A stretch of DNA of 64,000 nucleotides, from NCBI GenBank assembly GCA_016508695.1, contig VNKQ01000003.1, positions 496,001 to 560,000 of the forward strand. The letters are read 5' to 3'. Both the position numbers and the translations under genes were made by a program. Source of the stretch: Hyphodiscus hymeniophilus. Its lineage: Eukaryota > Ascomycota > Leotiomycetes > Helotiales > Hyphodiscaceae. Below the pieces are notes generated by a model. It had not been told where the DNA came from, ran no database searches, and saw only the letters and a program-made list of their open reading frames with translations. Shown here one piece after another: positions 11,228 to 21,472 of the stretch (position 1 is the first letter of the stretch; each line of letters opens with the position of its first letter).

Positions 11228-12208
11228 TCAATCATCTCTTTCTGAAGAGCTCATTGTCATCCATTCAAAGACTCCCCAATTCCACTTCTCTCTGACACCA
11301 TTCCAAACGTGATCATCCCTGGACCACTTGACTGTTCCCACTCCTCTCGTACCCCTAATTTTAGCCCACAAGACTTTATTCAAATCATCCTTGGCTTCCG
11401 CTCCGATCGTCACGAACGAGAGATCCGTGTACCGAGTCGAGCCAACCAGACTGAGGCTGGCCAAGGAGCCGTCCGCGATACATGAACGGATCGTCTTCTT
11501 GACGGAGTTGAGTTCCTGTACCATCGGCACATCGCCACTCCACCCGAAGCTTCTCACATCAATTGGCAGCAGGCCAATGGCAAGGTGACGAATCCTTTCT
11601 TTCTGCTCGAAGTTCTGCAGGAAGTTCTTGACCGATCGATGGAACGGATGCGTGGAGTCCTGCGAGCGTGGGAAGAAAAGGACGTCCTGTTCCGAGCGAA
11701 AGTACATGGAATGTACCCCAGATCCAGCTTGTTTCCGATCGTTTCGTAATGGTGTTTTGATTTCGTGGTAGACTTGCGAGATGAGTCGTCGTGATTCTTG
11801 ACAGACCCAGAACATTGCAGGTACTTTGTTGTCTCTCGCTTCGAAGAAGAATCCGTTCTCGAAGTCGCCTCTGACTTTGATGACTTGTCTTTCCAAGTCC
11901 GAGATTGCGATATTCCAGATCATGAATGTGATATCGTATGGGAGTTCTGCGAATTTGGGGAATCCATCCAACTTGGCTGAAGGGCTCTTTGGGGTGTTGG
12001 GCGTCTTCTTATTGGTTGCCCTCGTCGTTTTTAACCTTTTCGAACTTCTTCTTGATACATGCTGCATTCCAGTGTCCACTTCTTCCTCCAACCTGGCTAT
12101 TCCAATTGCTGGTGCTAAAGGAGAATGATCGATCTTCTTAGCGGTAGAGGAGGAGACGGTTGCTTTTCTCATGTTTGCATTGCTTCGATTATTGGCTGCT
12201 GTCTTCAT
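11228..12208 (-). CDS. 2EXR-domain protein
   Basis: A 326-residue single-exon frame, counted from the first ATG at 12208. The open frame extends upstream to 12355 without another ATG. The N-terminal 100 residues are basic and low in complexity (KRLKTTRATNKKTPNTPKSP). They are followed by FPKFAELPYDITFMIWNIAI, the opening of the 2EXR domain, which resembles an F-box and is greatly expanded in Leotiomycetes and related fungi. Further family-like strings are VPAMFWVCQESR and the aromatic SMYFRSEQDVLFFPRS. The biochemical role of 2EXR proteins is unknown. Its 3' end faces the carboxylesterase gene 184 bp away, so the two are convergent. Confidence 0.8.
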   Translation of the reverse strand: MKTAANNRSNANMRKATVSSSTAKKIDHSPLAPAIGIARLEEEVDTGMQHVSRRSSKRLKTTRATNKKTPNTPKSPSAKLDGFPKFAELPYDITFMIWNIAISDLERQVIKVRGDFENGFFFEARDNKVPAMFWVCQESRRLISQVYHEIKTPLRNDRKQAGSGVHSMYFRSEQDVLFFPRSQDSTHPFHRSVKNFLQNFEQKERIRHLAIGLLPIDVRSFGWSGDVPMVQELNSVKKTIRSCIADGSLASLSLVGSTRYTDLSFVTIGAEAKDDLNKVLWAKIRGTRGVGTVKWSRDDHVWNGVREKWNWGVFEWMTMSSSERDD

Positions 12209-13490
12209 CTTGACTATTGTCCAAGGATTCTGTTGAAAAGTTATAGAGGTCTTGAGTTCCAGTGGACAAATGGCATGATGTGAATCAGCCCTCCATAGGT
12301 GTGATTCCGTTCTGGACTGGAAGTCATGACGAGGAAGTTTGCTACAGTACTTCAATTTCTAGTTCATTTGAAAATATGACCTCAACTAGAGGGTCTGGAG
12401 ATAGCAATCACAACCAATATTTAGGATCCCTTGTTCTGATTCACAATTTACCTAATATGCTGTGTACGTACCTCTTCTCGGCACCTGTCTCTCAATCCTG
12501 TTTCAAATGTTCACGCAGAGTCTCCGAGTCCCCCTTCGACTTTGAAGACGGGAACTAGATAGCTAACTTTAACTCTCCCATATTTGTCCAGGAATTTGTC
12601 TATCTCCGAATGGAAATGATGGATATTGTACTGCTGTGGACGAAACAAATAAAAGATAGATATCTCGCCCCAGCGAAAAAGTCGGTGGTGTGACGCCCAT
12701 GTATTCAGTCACAACAGGCTGGACTTTCCTTCTATATTGGTCATACTAAAACCAGCCCCGAATCCTAGAGAGCTTTTGAAGTTGGGACGAAAAAGGAAGA
12801 CGATGAGAAACTATTCTTTCTGCTATGTTGGGCGCTAGGCGTCCCTCCTAGAGATATACCTCCAGTACGATTGGGAATCCTCCGCCATTTTAGAGAGTTT
12901 GACACATCATGAGGACTACCCCTACGAGTTTGCATCACCCCAACGAAATGCTTGAATGATTTGAAAGATGATGTAGAACTATCATAACATCGTCGATTGT
13001 TCAGAAGGTGGTCTAAAGAGGCGCCATCTCCATTCTTAGTCAATCTTCTCTTTTTCAAGACCCAGAATTCCGGCGTTGGATGAACCTTCAAAGCAGCCGC
13101 AGCCCAAACGAGCACGACCCCGATCGTATTCAGTGCCTCAGCACAGAGGATGCATCTCCGTACTCCTTTGATGTCTGTCAATCTAAGCAATTCGGATGCA
13201 GTACTGAATTCCGTGGTATCTTGCTGCCTCGCTCCACCCAATGCTCCGTCCCTGATGAACAACTCCTTGATAAGAAAGTAACCCCGCTAGCCATCGATAT
13301 TGATACACTCACGACCATCAAACGCCAGTATTCGTACGCCATACAGTAAGTCGCTACAGTCATGCTTCCCAAAAGCATATACCTCGATCAGGATCTGCGC
13401 TGGTCCTGCCGTCTCATCTCATCCCTGGAATAATTCGTGCTCTCCTCCGTCGGTGAGCCTGCCAGACTACCCAGCGCATCAGAATTGGCT
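12209..13490. other. Intergenic region, no supported gene
   Basis: About 1.3 kb. A 165-codon open minus-strand frame at 12765-13262 starts with TTG, overlaps a plus-strand frame and shows no recognisable domain. I do not call a gene here. Confidence 0.4.
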
Positions 13491-14406
13491 CTATCTCATA
13501 GTATCTCGATTCTCTGGTAAATCTTGGTATTGTCCATCTGCAGTCAACTCTTGTTCCCGTAACTGAATCACACTAGCCTTATCATTCTTCTGGAGTCCCA
13601 TTCTTTGTGCCTTCGACTTTCCATGCCCGTAGCCCTTGCGCCTTCCCATCACATTTCCAAGCCCAATCCGTCTGTTGTGGCGATTCCATAGGTGGGTACC
13701 GCAGACCAGAAGGAAAATTGCTCCGAGTACGGTGGGTAAAGCAATGTAAAGTGTCTTGCCCTCCGGAGCTGGAGTCTTGGGTTGTCGATAGTATGTTGTA
13801 GGCCGATTTGTGACCATTACGTTGGGGCCCGTGAAGCTACGAGGTTCGTCGTCTGAAGGGTTCGCGTGTAAGAGGAAGAGGGTGACGTTATTCCACGAGT
13901 GGCCTTGGAGCAAGGATTTGTTGATCGTCCAAGCATAAAACCCACGATAGTCAGCACTGATTGGTGATTCGAAAGCCTGTGGTCCTCCATTTGACGCATT
14001 GACGTAGTTGGCCATGACTAGGACGGTCGCGTTCTTCTCGGAAAAGTAATTGATATCCCAGGTCACTGTTACTGTTAAATAAGCTCTTCCAGACGGGATG
14101 AGAACGTGTACCATAGTAGGTTTCTCCAACGTAGACGCTCGAGGCGTTATTAGGGAGGCAGAAGGGAGCGAAGTCTCCATCTTTGTTGTGGCATAATGGG
14201 AACGATCCTCCACCAGTAGATGTAGCTACCGCACCACTCAGTGTCGAAGTAGGCTTTGAATCGCCTGTTATAGAGGTCGTGGCCCCTGGATTGGCATTGA
14301 TGATTGTCGCTACGCCATCAATAGTTGTGAGGGTAGGATTAACAGTTGCAACAGGATTGCCACTTGCATCAACGGAAACCCATGAATCGAGCGGAGATTC
14401 TGCCAT
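13491..14406 (-). CDS. Fungal single-pass membrane protein, unknown function
   Basis: Predicted minus-strand exons 14112-14406 and 13491-14065 give about 289 residues. The join produces ASSVYVGETYY followed by VTWDINYFSEKNATV. Two AG acceptors 6 nt apart are possible and differ by two residues (VT or VTVT). The order is a Thr/Ser-rich N-terminus without a clear signal peptide, a beta-rich segment with several N-x-S/T sites, one strong membrane segment (LYIALPTVLGAIFLLVCGTHL, about residues 205-225), and a short basic tail (RRKGYGHGKSKAQR). This fits a surface protein with a glycosylated outer part and a cytosolic tail. It resembles the family I remember as DUF7137, but that label is from memory and unverified. 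No enzymatic motif is visible. Confidence 0.75.
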
Positions 14407-14978
14407 GTAAAGTTAGAGACTGTTTGCATGCAGATGTACTCAAATGTATACCTGATCTTGGCACCAAGGGGTTTCCGGATATGAAGCTGTGGAGGAGAGT
14501 ACTCAGAGCAATGAAGCTCTGAATTCTCAACGCGTACATCGCGTGTCCGCTCTGTTTCTCTATCGCATCGGATCTGTAGGAAAAGGATTGAGAAGAAGTT
14601 TCGTAGCGAGAAGGAAATGTATGCGACGTAGGTCAAGGAGCGCTTGATTCACAGCAGTATCATTTTTGGAGAGACAAGTCCGGGGTCTTAGGTTTAAGGT
14701 TTTGAGTGGCTGCGACTGCTTCCTCGGTGAGGTCTCAGTTATTTGAGCATGAAGGCTAATCTGCCTTCGCGGACCATCCTTTAGATATTCGTAGTCTTTC
14801 CAATTGTTTACCTTATTGCTTATATGCACGATTCAGTCAGAAAACAGTCGCGTTTTTACCTAATAAGTTTTCGAATTGGGTTATCGGATCGCTTAGGACC
14901 GGCAAAACTCGCTTTCCATCCCCCACTATCTTTACTGCCTTTATGTAACGAAATAATAAATATCTATTTATCTAACAC
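14407..14978. other. Intergenic region upstream of the tRNA gene
   Basis: Should contain the promoter of the minus-strand membrane-protein gene. The last 40 bases before the tRNA are very AT-rich, as is usual for pol III upstream regions. No gene seen. Confidence 0.4.
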
Positions 14979-15102
14979 GGCCTGCTGGCCCAATGGCAAG
15001 GCGCTTGACTACGAATCAAGAGATTGCAGGTTGTGAGTATATCTTGTCTGAATCTAAACCAGATGAATACTAATCCGATATCAGCGATCCCTGCGTAGGT
15101 CA
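14979..15102 (+). tRNA. tRNA-Arg(ACG) split in the T-loop by an intron-like insert
   Basis: Bases 14979-15032 and 15085-15102 together form a complete 72-nt cloverleaf. The acceptor stem GGCCTGC/GTAGGTC has seven pairs (two G-T). The D-arm is GCC/GGC with loop AATGGCAA. The anticodon stem is CTTGA/TCAAG with loop CTACGAA (anticodon ACG). The variable loop has five nt, the T-stem is GCAGG/CCTGC, the T-loop is TT+CGATC, and the discriminator is A. The A box (TGGCCCAATGG, 14986-14996) fits its consensus fully. The B box GGTTCGATCCC exists only after removing 15033-15084. A run of eleven T (15110-15120) supplies a pol III terminator. An intron between tRNA positions 55 and 56 is not the canonical 37/38 site, so the tRNA splicing endonuclease is not expected to remove it. 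The gene may be live with an unusual intron, or inactivated. Confidence 0.85.
15033..15084 (+). other. Spliceosomal-type intron inside the tRNA gene
   Basis: A 52-nt insert between T55 and C56 of the T-loop. It begins GTGAGTAT, carries TACTAAT at 15068-15074 and ends ATATCAG. The branch A to AG spacing is about 11 nt. All three signals and the length match the mRNA introns of neighbouring genes. Removal restores a standard T-loop exactly. Confidence 0.75.
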
Positions 15103-15109
15103 CAACTTC

Positions 15110-15120
15110 TTTTTTTTTTT
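15110..15120 (+). terminator. Pol III terminator of tRNA-Arg
   Basis: Eleven consecutive T starting 7 nt after the discriminator base of the tRNA. Confidence 0.8.
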
Positions 15121-15976
15121 GCATTTTTGATGAAAGAAAATGATTCATGGTTTTTTTTTTCCAGATTGGGGCGGAGCATTGGTTCTGAACTTCTGACTCG
15201 GTACAATGCCCGTGCCCCCCTAGCCGTGTCCTGTATGTAGCCTACATTCAACTACCTCACCTCACCTACCGCTCAGGAGGGAGACTTCCATCCATCCTAG
15301 GTATCCTTCAGGGTTTATTCAAGTCTACTACGAGTTATGCATTCCTGTTTCTCAATCGCATTTTTGATGGCTGTAAGTAAGAGCGAGTTTTTCACTGACA
15401 TAATCATTGATGCCAAATGTCATCATCGACCTTTCAAACTATGTACCATCTTATATCTGCTTGCAGCAGACGAGCTTGCCGCTGCATAAGTATCACAGCG
15501 ATTGCATTTGCTACGGAATGTCAAGTAAGATCCATCAAACACTGTCAAATTTGTTTCTTCTCAGTCTGCACTCTTCTCATACTGTAACTACTGTACTTCC
15601 GATTCCGACTCCTACGACGCGCAATATCGGTGAGCCAAGTCCAACTTCCATGCATTGGTTATGTCCTCCCAATATCCACAGTTTCCTCCTCGCCAGTAAT
15701 CAGTCGTAGAGAAGATATAGGCAGCGTACCCAATACATTCATGATCACGAGAAATGGATTCCTGCAGGGAGCCCATAGAGCCAGTCTAGCCAACAGAAGT
15801 CTGTACCCGGCAGACATCGCCTTTGATATTTTTAGGTCCGGTCTTGGTGAATAAGACATCTCCGGCGTCCGTACGCGGATTGCTGCGCTACCATCAGGAA
15901 CATCTTTTCCACCTGTGACACGAGACCAATCTTCATACTGCGATGATGATGTCTCGCTCGATGATGGTTCTCTATC
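15121..15976. other. Intergenic region, no supported gene
   Basis: A second T-run lies at about 15149-15160. Short open frames on both strands (15407-15709 plus, 15659-15859 minus) have no recognisable domain. Nothing else seen. Confidence 0.4.
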
Positions 15977-16951
15977 TTATGTAGAGCGAGGTTCGACGGA
16001 CGTCACCAGCTCAAGAACACTCGCATTGTCCACAAGAGAGCGTAATTCATCGACAGATGCTATCCCCCGAAGTCTAGGATGACAAGCAGCCGAATTTCTC
16101 ACAACTTGGCTCTGAAAGCAGGCAAGAGCAGCTGATTCTTGCAGAAGATCCGGCCAAGTCATGAGAACGGCATTAATCGATTGAGGTGATTTTAATCCAG
16201 GCAAGAAGCTGTCGAATTTCCATGTGTTTTCGACTGAATCTCTGGCTCAACTGGACCATGGTAAGCAATGATCATGATCTTGGGAAAGGAAATCCAACCT
16301 GGAACGAGGGGCATTCTGGCGTGTGTTTGCGGAGCCTGATCTCCTTCGAAGCCGCCAGCAGAATCTCTGCCGGAAGGTAGGCGCCCTAGAATGCCCTTTG
16401 CCATTCTGGAGTGCACAGGGATGAGGCGATCGGGGACGCCTATGGCGGTACAAGTCCACCAAAATCTCTTCCGACACTGTCGTTGGCGCCAGAGCAAGCG
16501 GTTGGCCGTCTACCAGTGCGTCAGAAACCGCCTCCTCGACCGGTGTCTCCTGATCGAACGAGAGTGAGATAAACTCCGGTGGCGGAAGGTTGGGAGCTGG
16601 TGCAGTATTGTGTGTAAGGGTAGTAGGCTTGCTGGTCGGTGCAGACCGGCTGTGGATCAGACACTGGAAGATGCGGGTTAGGGATCGAGTTGGGCCAGCT
16701 GGCTTTAGGACAGTAAAGGCGGACGGCTCTTCGTCGGAAAACTCCCTAACTTCAATAATATTAAGTTCTTGGGTTTCTTCGAACTCTATATATTCCTCGG
16801 CAGGGAAGTGATAGATCGCCTGGGCCGAGTAACGTATATTTCCGGGACTAGGTGGCATGATAATGCGTCCTCCTATTCTTTCATTGTTTGTGATAGTAGA
16901 GATTCTTACAACAGTCGCCGTTGAAAAAGTGGGTGAATGTTGAGCGTCCAT
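15977..16951 (-). pseudogene. Hypothetical protein with disrupted or mis-spliced frame
   Basis: Reading starts at ATG 16951 (MDAQHSPTFSTATVVRIS) and stays protein-like for about 150 codons (FPAEEYIEFEETQELNIIEV, then a Pro-rich part up to SEEILVDLY). At about 16455 the sensible frame moves: the frame giving IPVHSRMAKGILGRLPSG and GWISFPKIMIIAYHGPVEPE is offset from the first. After about 16200 the sensible frame returns to the first (KSPQSINAVLMTWPDLLQES, then RSLVDNASVLELVTSVEP). I found no GT-AG pair that links the first two frames in phase, so frameshifts are as likely as introns. No known domain was recognised. It could be a multi-exon gene that I failed to resolve. Confidence 0.35.
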
Positions 16952-17668
16952 GATAGGCACAGCTGATGCTTCAAACAATGGCTCAAAAATGGTGATGTTT
17001 GGGAGTGGGAGGCAAGTTTCTTTGGGGACAACTGTAGATATTAATATATTATGATGACTGAATCAAAAGTCGCGGGCTACGTCAGACATATGATTCAATG
17101 AAGAGGAGCGTATCTAGGGCCCACATGGTCCTCCACATGGGCTCCAGATACGGCCCTGATTGAGTCTCTGGTCATGCCAAAGAATGCCGGAAATGCCGTG
17201 TGGATGATGTCGAAAACTCCGGAGAGTGTTGACTATCAGTGTAGGCCATCCGGGTGCCTATTGCAGGCCGAATGTGCGTTGAAATAGGCTAGCTGCTGGA
17301 GTATTCTGTCCAGATATGAAGACTGCTTGAGACATCCTGAAGCAAGTAGTGCTCTTTCAATCTTCTGTCACTGCAAAGATTGTATGTGGGCTTACAGTAC
17401 ATTTTGCTCCAGGCGGCGACGACGAGGAGAGTTAACGAAGGAAAACGGACGCATACAGTGAATGTGGGGAATGAGAGGACTTTGCAGTACCTTGATGGAG
17501 CGAGGAAGATGGCTAGATCGACTGCATGCAAAAGAATGAAATTCAGGAACCTACTAAACGCTAAATCGACTGAAAAGCAGCCCCATGACCCTAACTCCAC
17601 CCAGAAATCCAATTCAACCCTAAATGAAAGGGCGAGCCCAGCCCAATCATTACCCATTCTGTCATTAC
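16952..17668. other. Intergenic region
   Basis: No independent gene supported. Minus-strand sequence just below 17669 might hold a further 3' exon of the neighbouring coiled-coil gene. Confidence 0.35.
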
Positions 17669-19390
17669 TTACCCGTCAATCATTGGTCCTTCCGATTGCC
17701 CGCGTTCTAATGTCTGCTTGATATGCTCATTCTCCAATTTGCGCGCATTTTGCCGACTCGACTCGAGTCTCTCGACACCCAATTGAATATTCTCGATATG
17801 AACCGAAAGTGGAACATGAGCTCGGTCACGAAGTAGCTCGGGAGCTCCAACGCGTTCGCGAAGATCCTCGAGTCCGGCACCTATGGCCTGAAGTCGAAGA
17901 ATCGTACCAGAGATGTGTGCGTACGCAGTCTTCCGGTAGACCCCAACATGTTGCAGTAAGCTCAGTTGTCTATCCATCTTGTTTAACTTTCCTCTGTTCC
18001 CTCCCACCATAGTCCACAGCTCTGACAAGATTTCCTCCTTGAGAGCTTTGGCGTGCATACCATCTCTCGTTGCGACTCCGTGGATGACCTCAAGTCTATC
18101 TTCGAGGTTGTTCAGGACCATAAGAATGGCCTGAGCTTCGCTGATTAGCTTGTGGATTTCCTCTTCAACCAATCGTGTGTGTTGAATGTATTGATCTAAT
18201 AGAACGCCTTCCGTAAATTTGACTGGCTGGAAAGGCGCTAGGATCTTATCATTGATGAATGCATTCATCAAGCCTTTAGTGGCATCTCGCTCCTGAATCC
18301 CATCGAGCACTCGAGTGGTCCATCTTGTAGTTGCAATGACGCTGTCAACGGCTCGGCCAACATGGCTATTAAACTTTTGCAGGTCATATGAAGCGATCCG
18401 AGCAGTCTCGATGAATCCATCAAATTCAAGAACCAATTCGTTCCTACTTAAAAGCTTAGTTTGGGCAAGACCAAAGGCCGGAATGACGCAAGACGACTAA
18501 AGGTAGCGATGGGAAACAATGAGAGAAAAGGTGGAATAGCTACAGTTGTCTGACCATGCTTGTAGGAGGACTCACTTCGAATACAGTTGACTGTAGCGGA
18601 CCAACTGACGTAGATCTCTGATGCTTGCTTCGCCACGTTTCATATCCATGGGTAGAGAAACGCCACCGGCACTCTCCTCCAACACCTCCTCGAATTGAGC
18701 CTGGACGGTCATCAATTGGTCGAATTCGACGGGCGGTGGTGGACCATTTCTGGCATCAACTCGATGGACAGGGCAAAAGGGCAAGTTCAAGAGCCCTGCA
18801 CCAGGGATTCGACATATGGGCGATAATGATGCATACACCGAGTTGGTGATGAGAGTTCTGCAAATAACACCAAGCCCAAAGAGTAGCCAGACCGCAAGAA
18901 GGTATGAGATAGGTGTCTTAAGAAGTCGAAGTGCGCCCCCAACCACGTCTCGCATCCAGCCTGCCATGGTATATGTGTGCTCAAGGAGAAGTTCTAAAAT
19001 ATCTTGAACAGAATGCGAAGATTCAGCACGCCTTAAGGTAGGTCGCGACTCCTCAGATTTGTGTGCAACCTTTTTGCTCAAATGCTTCACTGGGGTGCCA
19101 TCACTTGCGCCTTGTCTTGCAGCTCTTCTGCGCGCCTCCTTCTCGGCTGATCGCGTTCGTCTGACGCTTCTGCTTGACGAATCCGCCCAAGATGCGTCCA
19201 GCGAGGGCATCACCAACTCGGGTTCTGGAGATCTATCGGTCGCTCTTGGTGGTCTTCTGGTGGAGTGTCTTAGTGGAGAAGGCTCGCTTTCCTCGTCCTT
19301 TGGTAAATACTCTGGGCTTTCAGTCTCCTTATCTTCACCTTCCACTACCCAAGAGTCTCCTAAGCGTAGTTTCTGCCTCCCAGGAGGCAT
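17669..19390 (-). CDS. Fungal membrane protein with coiled coil, unknown function
   Basis: Predicted minus-strand exons 18576-19390 and 17669-18443 give 529 residues. The phase-2 join yields SQLYSKNELVLEFDGF. The N-terminal 130 residues are charged and disordered (EEGDKE-, SPLRHSTRRPPR- and EKEARRRAARQ-type stretches). A membrane segment follows (ISYLLAVWLLFGLGVICRTLI, about residues 160-180). The rest is long amphipathic helix, probably coiled coil (EEEIHKLISEAQAILMVLNN, ENIQLGVERLESSRQNARKL). The architecture of a basic disordered head, one membrane span and a long coiled coil suggests a nuclear-envelope or ER structural protein, but this is only an inference. The stop follows GPMIDGG at a GGTAAGT that would be an excellent donor, so one more 3' exon is possible. 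It is divergent from mitochondrial threonyl-tRNA synthetase. Confidence 0.75.
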
Positions 19391-19774
19391 TCTGGCCGGT
19401 AAGGATGCTTCGCGGATTATTTATTGATTGAAGGGGAAGGCTACGCTAATGCATAGATGGTTTTCTGTAGAACTTTGTCAAAGTACGCGTATGAGAGGAA
19501 GGAGACCGGTACAAATCACTGAAAAAGTGATGAGGTGAAAAACTTTCAGAGGAGATGTATGTACCGTTCAGATATATTGGGGAAATCTAGGGAATTTGGA
19601 CTTCTAGTCATTTGTCTGTTCTCCATGACGTTGGCGGATGATCTGTGTCGTCGCCGCCTTGCTGAGAGGCTGGTAGGAAATGCAGGGGTTGATACCCTGC
19701 GCGCCCACCCGTGACGATTCACCTCTTTTAGGAAATGACCTCCAAAGTTGTCGTTAAAGGCTTCATATGCAGCC
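19391..19774. promoter_or_regulatory. Divergent promoter region (coiled-coil gene / mst1)
   Basis: 384 bp between two divergent ATGs. Both promoters should lie here. No specific site claimed. Confidence 0.4.
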
Positions 19775-21472
19775 ATGCGCTCTTCGAGAGCTCCACGACT
19801 ATTGTTGAGCGGCTACAGATCATCACGATACATCTTTCGAGGCTCGCAAAGGCTGCAGATACTTCGAAATGGCTACTGCTCTGCCTGCCCCGATGCCCAG
19901 GGCGCTGGCCCTACAGGCACAGCGAAAGCAGTCACGAATCCTCCGACTCCACCAGCTGATCACCGACAGCTAGCAATCGAACAAGATCTTTACATAAACT
20001 CGAAATACAGCCCCGGCTCTCCATTATTCGGGCCCAATGGCGCACGCATATTCAACAAACTCACGAATTTCTTGCGAGCCCAATACAGCCAATTCGGCTT
20101 CCAGGAAGTCATTACGCCTACAATATATAAAAAATCTTTGTGGGAAAAGTCTGGGCACTGGGAGAATTACAAGGATGATATGTACTCCGTTACTGGGAGG
20201 GGAGCGTCTGGAGAGAGGGATGGGAAGGAACTTCAGGAAGATGAGGAATATGGACTTAAGCCTATGAACTGTCCTGGCCATTGCTTGATTTTCGCCAGTC
20301 AGCCGCGGAGTTATAGGGAGATGCCGGTGCGGTATGCGGATTTTAGTCCGTTGCATCGCAATGAGAATTCGGGCTCGTTGAGTGGGTTGACGAGGGTTAG
20401 AAGGTTCCATCAGGATGATGGGCATATATTCTGTCGGCCAAGCCAGATTGGAGAGGAGATTTCGGACACATTGGAGTTTGTGCGAATGGTATATCAGACC
20501 TTGGGATTGGGCCCATACAGATTGACCTTATCAACGAGACCGAAAGATTCGTTCATCGGAACCATCGGAGAATGGGATAGTGCCGAGGCTGCTTTGAAGA
20601 AGTCCCTTAATGAGAGTGGACAGGTTTGGACTATGAATGAGGGAGATGGTGCTTTCTATGGGCCAAAGATCGATATCATATTGAAAGATTCTGATGGGAA
20701 AGAGCATCAGACAGCGACTATACAACTCGACTTTCAGCTACCAAAGCGGTTTGCGCTAGAATATCAAGCACCGGCTCCAGAGCTTGAGAAGAAAGGAGAG
20801 ACTACTACTGATCCTGAGCTATTGGCCACATCAGGCGCTGTCACACCTGTGCTTATTCATCGTGCGGTTCTTGGCTCAGTTGAGCGATTAATGGCACTCC
20901 TCATCGAACATTACAATGGAAAATACCCATTCTGGCTGAATCCCCGTCAAGTCATTGTCATCACTGTAAATGACGAGAAGCCAGTCCTGAAATACGCAAA
21001 CTCAATTGTATCCGCCCTCAGGCCCTTGCGTACAATCAAAACAGCTGCGACCTCACGACAAGGCGAAAAAATAGCCACTTCAGACGGGCTACCTCGATCT
21101 GCTCCTATCAGAGGCTACACGCTTGCAGTTGACTTAGATGATAGTCCCCGGTCAGTCAAGAAGAAGATCTCTGAAGCAAAGAGAAAGCGATATAGTGTCA
21201 TTATTGTCGTCGGTCAAAAGAATGCGACACAGGGGACCCTTAATGTCGATCTATCTGGAATCCCAGACCCACATGGCTGGATACAAAAAAAGGCGTACTC
21301 ATTATGCGCACCGATGCGTAACGGGACATCAAAATCCGAAGAAGTGTTGAATTCCCCATTGCCGGACAAAACGACCGAGGGATTTCGTCCGGAGCATCTG
21401 AAAGATGTTACCTTTCATGGACATATGCAACTATTCACCCTCTTAGAACAAATGGAAAAAAACTACATCTAA
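19775..21472 (+). CDS. mst1: Mitochondrial threonyl-tRNA synthetase
   Basis: 565 residues from the ATG at 19775. The frame stays open upstream, but only from a TTG. It is a class II aminoacyl-tRNA synthetase that charges mitochondrial tRNA-Thr. The first 40 residues are rich in Arg, Ser and Leu with no acidic residue (MRSSRAPRLLLSGYRSSRYI), as in a mitochondrial presequence. The catalytic core begins at SPGSPLFGPNGARIFNKL. Motif 1 is around FGFQEVITPTIYKKSLWEKS, motif 2 around SPLHRNENSGSLSGLTRVRR with the following FHQDDGHIFC, and motif 3 is HRAVLGSVERLMALLIEH. The anticodon-binding domain follows (FWLNPRQVIVITVNDE). The TGS and editing domains of cytosolic ThrRS are absent, as is normal for the mitochondrial enzyme. 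There is no intron. Confidence 0.93.
   Translation: MRSSRAPRLLLSGYRSSRYIFRGSQRLQILRNGYCSACPDAQGAGPTGTAKAVTNPPTPPADHRQLAIEQDLYINSKYSPGSPLFGPNGARIFNKLTNFLRAQYSQFGFQEVITPTIYKKSLWEKSGHWENYKDDMYSVTGRGASGERDGKELQEDEEYGLKPMNCPGHCLIFASQPRSYREMPVRYADFSPLHRNENSGSLSGLTRVRRFHQDDGHIFCRPSQIGEEISDTLEFVRMVYQTLGLGPYRLTLSTRPKDSFIGTIGEWDSAEAALKKSLNESGQVWTMNEGDGAFYGPKIDIILKDSDGKEHQTATIQLDFQLPKRFALEYQAPAPELEKKGETTTDPELLATSGAVTPVLIHRAVLGSVERLMALLIEHYNGKYPFWLNPRQVIVITVNDEKPVLKYANSIVSALRPLRTIKTAATSRQGEKIATSDGLPRSAPIRGYTLAVDLDDSPRSVKKKISEAKRKRYSVIIVVGQKNATQGTLNVDLSGIPDPHGWIQKKAYSLCAPMRNGTSKSEEVLNSPLPDKTTEGFRPEHLKDVTFHGHMQLFTLLEQMEKNYI

Noticed and set aside
12765..13262. 165-codon open frame on the minus strand as a gene
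   Set aside because: It starts with TTG, not ATG. It overlaps frames on the other strand, has no domain and no splice logic joining it to a neighbour.
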